From Agromyces humatus (GTDB lineage Bacteria > Actinomycetota > Actinomycetes > Actinomycetales > Microbacteriaceae), in NCBI RefSeq assembly GCF_021228295.1, contig NZ_JAJQPD010000006.1:1-64000 (forward strand): a DNA stretch of 64,000 nucleotides, given 5' to 3'. Below, piece by piece: positions 17,000-25,400 of this stretch; position 1 is the first letter of the stretch, and every line of letters starts with the position of its first letter. The translations under genes and the position numbers were made by a program. The notes below the pieces were generated by a model. The model did no database searches. It saw nothing but the letters and a program-made list of their open reading frames with translations, and had not been told where the DNA came from.

Positions 17000-18574
17000 C
17001 TCCACGTGCGATTCCGCCCGCGCGGGCGTCGGGTTGCGCAGGGATACCGCCCCGATGATCGCGGCGACGACCATGAGCGCGACCCCGATCAGCGAGGTCA
17101 CGACGACCCCCTGGTCGAAGGCGAGCGCAGCGGATGTCGCAAGCTGGTCGGCGATCGATGCCGGAAGCTGCTCGGCCACGGTGACTGCGCCCGCGAGCGT
17201 CTCGCGAGCCGTTTCGGCTTGGGCGGCCGTCAGTGCGCCGGGAAGTTCGATGGCCGCGCGGTAGTGCGCCGCCAGGATCGACCCCAGCGCAGCGGTTCCG
17301 AGCACGGCGCCGAGCTCATAGGCGGTCTCGGAGACCGCTGACGCGGCGCCCGCCTTCGCCGGCGGTGCGCTCGAGAGGATGAGCTCGTTGGAGACGGTCT
17401 CGGCCGCGCCGATTCCGACGCCGAGCAGCACGAACGCGATGACGAGCGGGGCGATCGAGTCGGCGGTCGCGTTGGACGCGACGATCGCGTACCCGGTGGC
17501 CGAGAGCCCGAGCGCCACGGGAACGATGACACGGGGCCGCACCCGTCGGGCGATCGGCACGACGACGAGGCCCGCGACGATCATCGCGACGAGCCCGGGC
17601 AGGAGTGCCAGCCCGGCCGCGACCGGACTGAGTCCAGAGATCAGTTGCAGGTGCTGCGAGACGAAGAAGAGGAACCCGACGAGCGCGATGACGCTGAACA
17701 GGTTGATGAGCACCGCACCGCCGAACGATCCCTTTCGGAACAGCCGCACGTCGAGCATGGGCGAGCCGCTGCGCAGCTGACGGCGTACGAACCAGGCGCC
17801 TGCGGCGACGCCGACCGCGATCATGAGGATGCCTCCCCCGGCGACCCCCTCGGTCGCGAGCGACTTGATGCCGTACACGACCGGTCCCATTGCGGCCAGC
17901 GAAAGCAGCACGCTCACGAGATCGATGCGACCCGGCGCGGGATCGCGGCTCTCGGGGATGAGCAGCGGCACGAGGATGAGCATGGGTACCAGCACCGGCA
18001 CGGCGAGCAGGAACACCGATCCCCAGTGGAAGTGCTCGAGCAGCACCCCGCCTACGATGGGGCCGAGGGCCGAGCCGGCCGCGAATCCCGACGCCCAGAT
18101 CGCGATCGCGAGTCTGCGCTGCTCGCGATCGGCGAAGACCGTGCGCAGCAGCGAGAGCGTCGACGGCATCAGCATCGCGCCGAAGAAGCCGAGGGCCGCC
18201 CGCGCCGCGATCAGCGCCTCGGCGGTCGGCGCGAACGCCGCGGCGACCGAGACCACGGTGAACCCGATCGATCCGACCAGCAGCATGCGACGGCGACCGT
18301 AGCGGTCGCCGGCGCTGCCCATCGCGACCAGCAGCCCGGCGAGCACGAGCGGATAGGCGTCGATGATCCAGAGCTGCTGCGCCGCCGTGGGAGCCAGGTC
18401 ACGCGAGATCGCGGGCAGGGCGAAGCTCAGCACGGTGTTGTCGACCGAGACGAGCAGCGTCGGCAGCATGAGCACGGCGAGGGCGAGCCAGGCTCGGCGA
18501 GGTGCTCGGGCGCGCGCAGCGGAGCTCGGCGCCTGTACCGGCGCGGGGCGTGTCGTCTGGGTGAGGTCGGTCAT
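16997..18574 (-). CDS. MFS drug exporter, 14-helix DHA2 (EmrB/QacA-like) family
   Basis: 525 residues with about 14 hydrophobic helices. Motif A appears as GSAGDRYGRRRMLL after helix 2, and motif D-type sequence VSVDNTVLSFALPAI lies in helix 1. Such proteins are proton-coupled exporters of cationic or amphipathic drugs. It is divergent from a TetR regulator, with a 34-bp palindrome immediately upstream of its ATG, so it is probably repressed by that regulator and induced by a substrate. Confidence 0.9.
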   Translation of the reverse strand: MTDLTQTTRPAPVQAPSSAARARAPRRAWLALAVLMLPTLLVSVDNTVLSFALPAISRDLAPTAAQQLWIIDAYPLVLAGLLVAMGSAGDRYGRRRMLLVGSIGFTVVSVAAAFAPTAEALIAARAALGFFGAMLMPSTLSLLRTVFADREQRRLAIAIWASGFAAGSALGPIVGGVLLEHFHWGSVFLLAVPVLVPMLILVPLLIPESRDPAPGRIDLVSVLLSLAAMGPVVYGIKSLATEGVAGGGILMIAVGVAAGAWFVRRQLRSGSPMLDVRLFRKGSFGGAVLINLFSVIALVGFLFFVSQHLQLISGLSPVAAGLALLPGLVAMIVAGLVVVPIARRVRPRVIVPVALGLSATGYAIVASNATADSIAPLVIAFVLLGVGIGAAETVSNELILSSAPPAKAGAASAVSETAYELGAVLGTAALGSILAAHYRAAIELPGALTAAQAETARETLAGAVTVAEQLPASIADQLATSAALAFDQGVVVTSLIGVALMVVAAIIGAVSLRNPTPARAESHVE

Positions 18575-18596
18575 GCTCTACTCGTTCGTCGTGGTT

Positions 18597-18630
18597 CTGT
18601 TACTGTACCGTCCGGTTGGTATAGTAACAG
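18597..18630. promoter_or_regulatory. Palindromic operator between the MFS and TetR genes
   Basis: A 34-bp dyad centred at 18613.5. The outer arms are CTGTTACT (18597-18604) and AGTAACAG (18623-18630); the inner arms are TACC (18606-18609) and GGTA (18618-18621). 14 of 17 base pairs match. It lies 22 bp upstream of the MFS start and 33 bp upstream of the TetR start, so one bound repressor could control both. Confidence 0.75.
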
Positions 18631-18663
18631 CATGAGCACCCAGCCGTCCACCACAATGGGGTC

Positions 18664-19227
18664 ATGAGCCGCCCCCCAGTCGCCCGCGAGGCGGTTCTCG
18701 ACGCCTTCGAGCGCATCATCATCGCCGAGGGCGAGCGCGCCGCGACGCTCGACGCCACCGCCCGCGCCGCCGGCGTCTCGAAGGGTGGTCTGCTCTACCA
18801 CTTCGGCTCGCGGCATGCGCTCATCGCCGGGCTCATCGAGCGGTTGCATCGACTCGTCGACGACGACGTCGACCTCATCCACACCGCTCCCGAGGGCGCG
18901 ATCTCATACTTCGTACGCTCGTCGGTCGACGTCAAGTCGCCCCTCGATCACAGCTTCGTCGCCACCGTGCGCCTCGCGCAGGGCGGCGACCTGCAGGCTG
19001 CCGAGGCGATCGATGCCGTGCAGTCGCGGTGGCTCATCGAGATCAGGCGGCATGTCGCCGACCCGTCGCTCGCCCTGGCGATCACGCTCATCGGCGACGG
19101 GCTCTACCACCATGCCGCGCTCCAGGCCGACCTCGGTTCCCGCATCGACGCCGACGACCAGGTCGGCCCGGCAGAGATGGACGCCCTCGTCGCCCTGCTC
19201 GAGCGCATCGCCCGCGACGCACGTTGA
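18664..19227 (+). CDS. TetR-family transcriptional regulator
   Basis: 187 residues. The helix-turn-helix reads ATLDATARAAGVSKGGLLYHFGSRHALIAGL (about residues 24-54), typical of TetR/AcrR. The C-terminal ligand domain is helical. Divergent from the MFS exporter with a shared palindrome between them, the standard arrangement for a local efflux repressor. A tiny out-of-frame ORF (ATG 18632) overlaps its start as ATGA but has no ribosome-binding site. Confidence 0.9.
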   Translation: MSRPPVAREAVLDAFERIIIAEGERAATLDATARAAGVSKGGLLYHFGSRHALIAGLIERLHRLVDDDVDLIHTAPEGAISYFVRSSVDVKSPLDHSFVATVRLAQGGDLQAAEAIDAVQSRWLIEIRRHVADPSLALAITLIGDGLYHHAALQADLGSRIDADDQVGPAEMDALVALLERIARDAR

Positions 19228-19291
19228 CACGACGGATGCCCCGACACCAACGCTGCGGACAGCGCCGCGCCGAGGCATCCGGAACATCGAT

Positions 19292-19342
19292 GGTCTCGAT
19301 ACGGCCCTGGCGGGCCGACTCGATCGACGAAGTCGCTACTCG
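19292..19342. repeat. REP-like element containing GGTCTCGATACG
   Basis: GGTCTCGATACG at 19292-19303, then GCCCTGGCGGGCC with dyad character, ending in TCGCTACTCGG. The serA stop codon lies in the CTA of its right end, as seen for gltX at 6140. Confidence 0.65.
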
Positions 19343-20925
19343 GTGATGTCGACCTCGACGAAGAGCGTCGCGTCGATCGCCTCGCGCACGCGGTCGAGCA
19401 CGTCGGTCGGCACGGGCGAATCGACCGTGAGCACGCTCAGTGCCGAGCCGCCGGCCTCGCGGCGCGCGATCTGCATGCCGGCGATGTTGATGCCGGCGTC
19501 TCCGAACTCCTGGCCGTAGACCGCGACGATGCCCGGGCGGTCGGTGTACTCCATGATGATGTGCGTCGTCGCGATCGGCACCTCGATCTCGAAGCCGTTC
19601 ACACCGACGAGCTTCTCGATCTGCTTCGGACCGGTGAGCGTGCCCGCGACCGAGACCTGCGTGCCGTCGGCGAGCGCGCCCGTCAGCGTGATGACGTTGC
19701 GGTACTCGGGCGAATCGGGCGAGGTGATGAGGCGCACCTCGATGCCCCGTTGCTCGGCGAGCAGCGGCGCGTTCACGTACGACACCGTCTCGCTCACGAT
19801 GTTCGTGAACAGGCCTTTGAGGGCGGCGAGTTTCAGCACGCTCACGTCGTAGTCGACGAGCTCGCCGCGCACCTCGATGTCGATGCTCGTGAGCCGGCCG
19901 TGGGCAAGACCCGCGAACAGCTGGCCGAGCTTCTCGACGAGCGGGATGCCCGGACGGACGTAGGGGTCGATGACCCCGCCGGCCACGTTGACCGCGTCGG
20001 GGACGAGTTCGCCGGCAAGGGCCAGGCGCACCGACTTCGCGACCGAGACGCCCGCCTTCTCTTGCGCCTCGTCGGTCGACGCGCCGAGGTGCGGCGTGAC
20101 GATGACGTTGGGCAGGGCGAGCAGGGGTGACTCGCGCGGCGGCTCCGCGACGAACACATCGAGGCCGGCGCCGCCGATGCGCTTCGCGACGAGCGCGTCG
20201 TGCAGCGCTTCCTCGTCGATGAGGCCGCCGCGGGCGACGTTCACGATGAACGCCGTCGGCTTCATCTTCTCGAGCTGCTCGGTGCTGATCATGCCCGTGG
20301 TCTCGGGGGTCTTCGGCATGTGGATGGTGATGAAGTCGCTGCGCTCGAGCAGCTCGTCGAGACTCACCGTCTGCACGCCGAGCTGCTGCGCCCGTGCCGC
20401 AGTGATGTAGGGGTCGTAGGCGATGATCTCGGTGCCGAACGCCTGCAGGCGGGCGGCGATGAGCGCGCCGATGCGGCCGAGGCCGATAATGCCGATGGTC
20501 TTCTCGTAGAGCTCGGTGCCCGTGTAGTGCGACCGCTTCCACTCGCCCTGGGCGAGCGCGGCGTGCGCGGCGGGGATGTGCCGTGCGAGGCTCAGGATGT
20601 GCCCGACGGTGAGCTCGGCCGCCGAGATGATGTTCGACGTCGGGGCGTTCACGACCATGACGCCCGCGGTCGTGGCGGCCTTGATGTCGACGTTGTCGAG
20701 CCCGACGCCCGCGCGGGCGATGACCTGCAGCTTCGGTGCCGCGGCGATCGCCTCGGCGTCGACCTTCGTCGCCGAGCGCACGAGGATCGCGTTCGCATCG
20801 GACAGCGCGTCGAGCAACGCTGGACGGTCGGTGCCGTCGACGTTGCGGATCTCGAAGTCGGGCCCCAGGGCGTCGACGGTGGCGGGCGAAAGTTCTTCGG
20901 CGATCAGCACGACCGGCTTTGACAC
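19336..20925 (-). CDS. serA: D-3-phosphoglycerate dehydrogenase
   Basis: 529 residues, the long actinobacterial form. An N-terminal 2-hydroxyacid dehydrogenase core carries the NAD motif GLGRIGALIAARL and the catalytic Arg/Glu/His region (VARGGLIDE, VTPHLGAST). It is followed by an intervening regulatory domain and a C-terminal ACT domain (TDRPGIVAVYGQEFGDAGINIAG) that normally binds serine for feedback control. It commits 3-phosphoglycerate to serine synthesis. GTG 20925 is chosen for its upstream AAGGAA and the family N-terminus SKPVVLIAEELS. The frame stays open upstream by chance. In relatives it sits next to ilvC; here the STAND array lies between them. Confidence 0.95.
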   Translation of the reverse strand: MSKPVVLIAEELSPATVDALGPDFEIRNVDGTDRPALLDALSDANAILVRSATKVDAEAIAAAPKLQVIARAGVGLDNVDIKAATTAGVMVVNAPTSNIISAAELTVGHILSLARHIPAAHAALAQGEWKRSHYTGTELYEKTIGIIGLGRIGALIAARLQAFGTEIIAYDPYITAARAQQLGVQTVSLDELLERSDFITIHMPKTPETTGMISTEQLEKMKPTAFIVNVARGGLIDEEALHDALVAKRIGGAGLDVFVAEPPRESPLLALPNVIVTPHLGASTDEAQEKAGVSVAKSVRLALAGELVPDAVNVAGGVIDPYVRPGIPLVEKLGQLFAGLAHGRLTSIDIEVRGELVDYDVSVLKLAALKGLFTNIVSETVSYVNAPLLAEQRGIEVRLITSPDSPEYRNVITLTGALADGTQVSVAGTLTGPKQIEKLVGVNGFEIEVPIATTHIIMEYTDRPGIVAVYGQEFGDAGINIAGMQIARREAGGSALSVLTVDSPVPTDVLDRVREAIDATLFVEVDITE

Positions 20926-21036
20926 GTACGGTTCCTTCGGGACGATGCGCGACTCGCGCGCCAACGAGAGCGCCCCCGCCTTTGGCGGCGCCGATACCGG
21001 CACTACTTTACGGGAGAGGCTGTCGCGCAGCCGACT

Positions 21037-21050
21037 CCGTGACGTCACGG
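21037..21050. promoter_or_regulatory. 14-bp perfect palindrome upstream of serA
   Basis: CCGTGACGTCACGG lies between serA and the preceding membrane-protein gene, 112 bp from the serA GTG and 10 bp from the stop of the upstream gene. It could be an operator or part of a terminator. No T-tract follows. Confidence 0.3.
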
Positions 21051-21059
21051 GACGTGCCG

Positions 21060-21419
21060 TCAGGGGACGACGATGCCGCCACTGACGTTGAGCAGCACCG
21101 TCAGCGTGAGGAACAGCGCGGCCGAGACGGCGAGGCCCGCCAGGTACAGCGCGGCCTTCGCGACGACCCCACGCCGCCGGCCGAGCGCGAACGCCGCGAC
21201 GAACGAGGCGACCGGCGCGAGCAGAGCCGCAATGAGCAGCACCCAGCCGACGGCCGAGAAGGCGAGACCCAGGCCGGTGAGCTGCACGATCGACCCCACG
21301 ACCTCCCACACGTCGTAGGCGAAGAAGAGCCCGAACAGCACCGCGAGCGCGACGTCGAGCCAGAGCGGGGTGCGGGATTCTGCCGCCGATGGCATCACGT
21401 CTGCCGATTCGGCACTCAT
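21060..21419 (-). CDS. Small integral membrane protein
   Basis: 119 residues with three or four hydrophobic helices (WLDVALAVLFGLFFAYDVWEVV, SAVGWVLLIAALLAPVASFVAAFAL, ALYLAGLAVSAALFLTLTVLL). The ATG at 21419 overlaps the stop of the previous gene as ATGA, so translation is coupled. I recognise no named family; the pair is probably a two-component membrane complex or tandem envelope proteins. Confidence 0.65.
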   Translation of the reverse strand: MSAESADVMPSAAESRTPLWLDVALAVLFGLFFAYDVWEVVGSIVQLTGLGLAFSAVGWVLLIAALLAPVASFVAAFALGRRRGVVAKAALYLAGLAVSAALFLTLTVLLNVSGGIVVP

Positions 21420-21895
21420 GCGGTCACCCCCAGCACGAACGCCACGGGCACGAGCACGATCGCACCGCCGATGAGCCACAGCAGGCGCGAGCGCCGACTG
21501 CCCGAGAGCCAGAACGAGAGCCCCAGCCAGAGCGCCGGTGCGAGCACCGCCAGCCACAGCCCGAGGGTGTACATCGCGTCGTCGACGATGCCGAGGCCAG
21601 GTGCCGGAGTGCGCATCGCGGTGATGAACCACCCGATCGTGTACAGCAGGTAGATGCCGCCGAGAATGCCGAGCACGACGAGTTCGACCGAACCGGTCTG
21701 CGCTGCGCCGGTGTGTTCGCTGTCGGATGCCTCGGCACGGGCTTCATCGTCGAGCGTCGTCGTCGAGTCATCCGTCGAGCCTTCAGTGTTGCCGACGAGC
21801 GGTACGGGCGTGCCGACGGTTTTCCACCCGGGGGCGAGCGTGGGGTCGTCGTCGCCCTCCCAGCGCAGTGCGTCGTCGTCGGGGTCGGGCGTCAT
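21416..21895 (-). CDS. Membrane protein with acidic cytoplasmic N-terminus
   Basis: 159 residues. The first 65 are acidic and low complexity (PDPDDDALRWEGDDDP and a Ser/Thr/Asp stretch). Three hydrophobic helices follow (VELVVLGILGGIYLLYTIGWFI, MYTLGLWLAVLAPALWLGLSFWL, LLWLIGGAIVLVPVAFVLGV). It is cotranscribed with the 119-residue membrane protein through an ATGA overlap. Function unknown. Confidence 0.65.
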   Translation of the reverse strand: MTPDPDDDALRWEGDDDPTLAPGWKTVGTPVPLVGNTEGSTDDSTTTLDDEARAEASDSEHTGAAQTGSVELVVLGILGGIYLLYTIGWFITAMRTPAPGLGIVDDAMYTLGLWLAVLAPALWLGLSFWLSGSRRSRLLWLIGGAIVLVPVAFVLGVTA

Positions 21896-21975
21896 GCGAC
21901 CAGACTAGCCAGTCGGATGCGCCGCGACCCGCGTCGACGCACTGCCCGATCCGGGAGGCGCTCGGACAGGTCCAA

Positions 21976-22368
21976 TCAGCCCGCGGAACGCTGCTCGGCG
22001 AGCTCGCGATACATCTGGGCGCGAGCCTCGGCGAGGTCGAGCATTCCCTGCGCCCGCTCTGCGTCGGCGGTGGCACGCTGCTCGGCGAGGTCGCGAGACA
22101 GCTGCGCACGGCTCTCGGCGAGATCACGCTGACCGGCGATCCGTTCGGCGTTGATCGCGGCGCGCTGCGTCGCGAGATCGCGAGACATCTGCGCCCGGCT
22201 CTCGGCGAGATCAGCGAGGCCCGACCGCAACTCGGCGACCTGCGCATTCGTGAGTTGTCGGACGGGTTCGGGAACGACCTGGGTGGCGCACGAAGCGAGT
22301 GCGAGCCCGGCCGTGACCGCGATGATCGCGGTGGCGATGATGCGCTGGGTGTTCTGCGTGGTGTTCAT
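21976..22368 (-). CDS. Unit 1 small exported protein: lipoprotein with 29-residue coiled-coil repeats
   Basis: 130 residues. The signal peptide ends in the lipobox LASC (Cys27). The mature part carries a 29-residue repeat beginning DLAESRAQ at residues 53, 82 and 111, rich in Ala/Arg/Glu/Gln with heptad spacing, so it should form a helical coiled coil on the cell surface. It is divergent from the unit 1 regulator. The ATG lies exactly 22 bp from the first operator heptamer, and no ribosome-binding site is visible. I know of no named family. By position it is the partner of the unit 1 STAND regulator (inference). Confidence 0.8.
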   Translation of the reverse strand: MNTTQNTQRIIATAIIAVTAGLALASCATQVVPEPVRQLTNAQVAELRSGLADLAESRAQMSRDLATQRAAINAERIAGQRDLAESRAQLSRDLAEQRATADAERAQGMLDLAEARAQMYRELAEQRSAG

Positions 22369-22389
22369 GACCGCACCATCTCGCAGGCC

Positions 22390-22475
22390 GGTACTCGTCG
22401 CGCTCGCGATCGGTACTCATCGGGTACTCGTGGTCACCACTCGTCGTTGACACCCCGGACCACCGGTTCGACACT
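22390..22475. promoter_or_regulatory. Unit 1 operator array and leaderless promoter
   Basis: GGTACTC occurs at 22390, 22412 and 22423 (offsets 0, 22, 33, all multiples of 11). TTGACA follows at 22447-22452, then after 17 bp a -10-like GACACT at 22470-22475. The GTG of the large gene starts 7 bases after the -10 box ends, predicting a leaderless mRNA. Direct heptamers phased by 11 bp are the known target type of SARP regulators such as DnrI and ActII-ORF4. Confidence 0.75.
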
Positions 22476-22481
22476 TCTCTC

Positions 22482-25400
22482 GTGGGCATTCGCGTGCTCG
22501 GCGCAGTCGAGATCGACGAAGGACCGCTCAGCCCGCGAGCGCGGGCGGTGCTGTCGGTGCTAGTGCTGTGTCGCGGTGAGCCTGTCGCGCCGGCCGTGAT
22601 CGCCGATGCGGTGTGGGGCGAGCATCCCCCGGCCACTTGGCCGAAGCAGGTGCAGACCACGATGGTCGGGCTGCGGGCGAGCCTCGGACGTTCGTCGATC
22701 GCCACCTCGTCGATCGGGTACGTGCTCGATGTGGACCCCGAGGCGATCGATGCGGTCCGGTTCGAGAGGTTGGCTCAGGCGGCTGCGGAGCTGCGCTCGC
22801 GCGGCGACCCCCAGCGCGCCGTCGACGACGGCCGGCGCGCCCTCGCGCTCTGGCGCGGCCCCGCGTACGGCGCGATCTCCTCATGGGAGCCTGCTGTCAT
22901 CGAGTCGGCGCGTCTCGAGGAGGTTCGGAGCACGGCCGAGGAGGAGCTCGCGGCAGCGCACCTCGACTGCGGCGAACAGCACAGCGTGATCGCGGGCGCC
23001 GAAGCCCTGGTTCGCGAGCAGCCGCTGCGCGAACGCCGATGGAGCCTGCTCGCGACCGCGCTCTACCGCAGCGGACGGCAGGCCGACGCCCTCGCCACCC
23101 TTCGGGCCGCCCGCGTGCGATTCGCGGATGAGCTCGGGATCGAGCCCGGCCCCGAGCTCAGCGCCCTCGAGGCTGCGATCCTGCACCAGGATCCCTCGCT
23201 CCTGCCGCCGCCCCGCAGCCCGCAGCCGAGCGCGGACTGCCCGTACAAGGGCCTGCACCCGTACGGGATCGATGACGGGGAGGAGTTCTTCGGTCGGGAT
23301 GCCGACATCGCGGCCATCCTCGCTCGCCTCGACCGTGCTCCGTTCATCGCGGTCTCGGGCCCATCGGGATGCGGCAAGTCGTCGCTCGTCCTCGCGGGCG
23401 TCGTCCCCGCCCTCGCCCGTCGGGGCCTCGCGGTGCAGGTGGTCTCACCCTCCCCCACGATCGCCGCGCAGCTTCGCGACGCGCTCTACAGCCGACGAAG
23501 CGCCGATGTCGTCGTCGTCGACCAGCTCGAGGAGCTGTTCCACGTCGGGTTCCCGCCCGACGAGGTGCACGGAGTCGGCGAGCTCATCGCCGAGGCGGCT
23601 TCGTCCCGGATCGTGGTGGCGACCGTTCGGTCGGATTTCCTTGACGAATGCAGCGCGGAACCGTCCCTCGCGGGCCTCCTCTCTGAGAGCGTGCAACTCG
23701 TCGGCGCGATGGACAAGCAGGACCTTCGCGCCGCGATCGAGCAGCCGGCACTGCGGGCCGGGCTGCGGCTCGAAGCCGGCTTGACGGAGTTGATCCTTCG
23801 CGATGCCTCCGGGCACAGCACCGCGCTCCCGCTGCTCTCTCACGCGCTCGTCGAGACGTGGCTCCGACGCGAGGCGAGCGTGCTGACGGTCGCGGGCTAC
23901 GAGGAGGTCGGAGGACTGACCGGTGCGATCGCCCGCACCGCCGAGCACCTGTTCGACGAGCTCACACCAACGCAGCGAGACGTCTGCCGGTCGACGATGC
24001 TGCGGCTCGTTGAGCTGGGCCCCGACGGGCGGCCGATGCGCCGATACGCGAAGAGGAGCTCACTGAATGAAGACGCGGTGCGAGCGGCCGTCGTGGCCCG
24101 GCTGATTCACGCGCGACTGCTGAGCGCCTCCGACGACACCGTCGCCGTGACGCACGAACTCCTCGCCTTCGCCTGGCCGCGCTTGCACGACTGGCTCGAG
24201 GAGGACGCCGCGGGTGCACGCCTGCTCGGCAAGTTGACGCTGGCGGCAGACGCGTGGGAAGCCGACGGCGAGCGAGAGGACGACCTCTACCGAGGGGCCC
24301 GGCTCCAGAACGCCCTCGACTGGCGTTCGACATCGAAGCCCGACCTGACCTCGACCGAGTCCCGATTCCTCGACGCAGCAGAGCAGCGGGCCCGTCGCGA
24401 GGAGGCCGAAGCGCGCCTCCAGCTGCAGCGCGATCGGCGGCAGAACCGCCGTCTCCGCGTGCTGTTCGGAGCCACGGCCGCCCTGCTCGGGCTCTCGTTG
24501 CTCGCCTCCGTCCTCGTCGTCGGCGCGACGCAGGAGGCCGATCGCCAGCGCGAAGCCGCCGTCGTCGAGGCGACGGTCAGCACGTCGTTCGCGCTGCGCG
24601 GGTCCGAGCGCGACGTCGCCGCACTCATCGCGGCCGAGGCGTACCGGCGATGGCCCGATGACCCACGCACGAGAAGCGCCCTGCTCGGCGTCTTCACCGC
24701 CGCGCAGGGATTCCTCGGGAGCCGGTATGTGTCGGGGACGGATTCGATCGCGGGGGCGGTGATCGGGGATACCGGGCAGGCAGTCATCGTCCGCGACGAC
24801 GAATCGGCCGCGGTCGTCGACATGGGGTCCGGGCGCTCGGTGCGTGAGCTCGACATCGGCGCACCGCCGGGTGGTTTCGGGCCTCCACCGCTCGTTCGGG
24901 TGAGCGCCGACGGACGTCTCGCCGCGATCCTCCGCCCCATCGATTCGCCGACGGACTTCACCGGAATCCCCGATTCCGGCCCCGACGAAACCTCCCAGTT
25001 CCTGCTCGTCGATCTGACGGCCAATCGCACCCGGCTGGGACCCGTCGCGCTCGACCTCGGGGTAGGAGCGCTCGCGCTGAGCCCCGACGGCCGACATGTC
25101 GCCGTCGCGGATTCGCGGTTCGAAGGACAGCTGGGCGTGGTCACGGTCGCGACGATCGACCTCGAGTCGGGCGAGTTCCGTCGGATCGAGGGGATCCATC
25201 AGTCTGCCCAACCGTTCTCGCGCTCCGTCGCCCTCGTCTTCACGCCAGACGGACGGCTCGTCGTCGGGACGGGCGCCACCCAACTCTCTGTCATCGACCC
25301 CGACTCGGTCGGCATCGTCGCGAGCATTCGGGTCCCGAGGGCGTCAGCCAACGCCGCCATGGCGGCGACGAGTGACGGCCGACTGATCGCCAGCGGCGAC

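Noticed and set aside
18632-18667. An 11-codon upstream ORF (MSTQPSTTMGS) overlapping the TetR start as ATGA.
   Set aside because: No ribosome-binding site and no sign of conservation that I can judge; probably chance.
19336-21309. A longer SerA starting at 21309.
   Set aside because: The frame is open upstream by chance through the promoter region and into the neighbouring membrane-protein gene. The GTG at 20925 has a ribosome-binding site and gives the usual 529-residue length.
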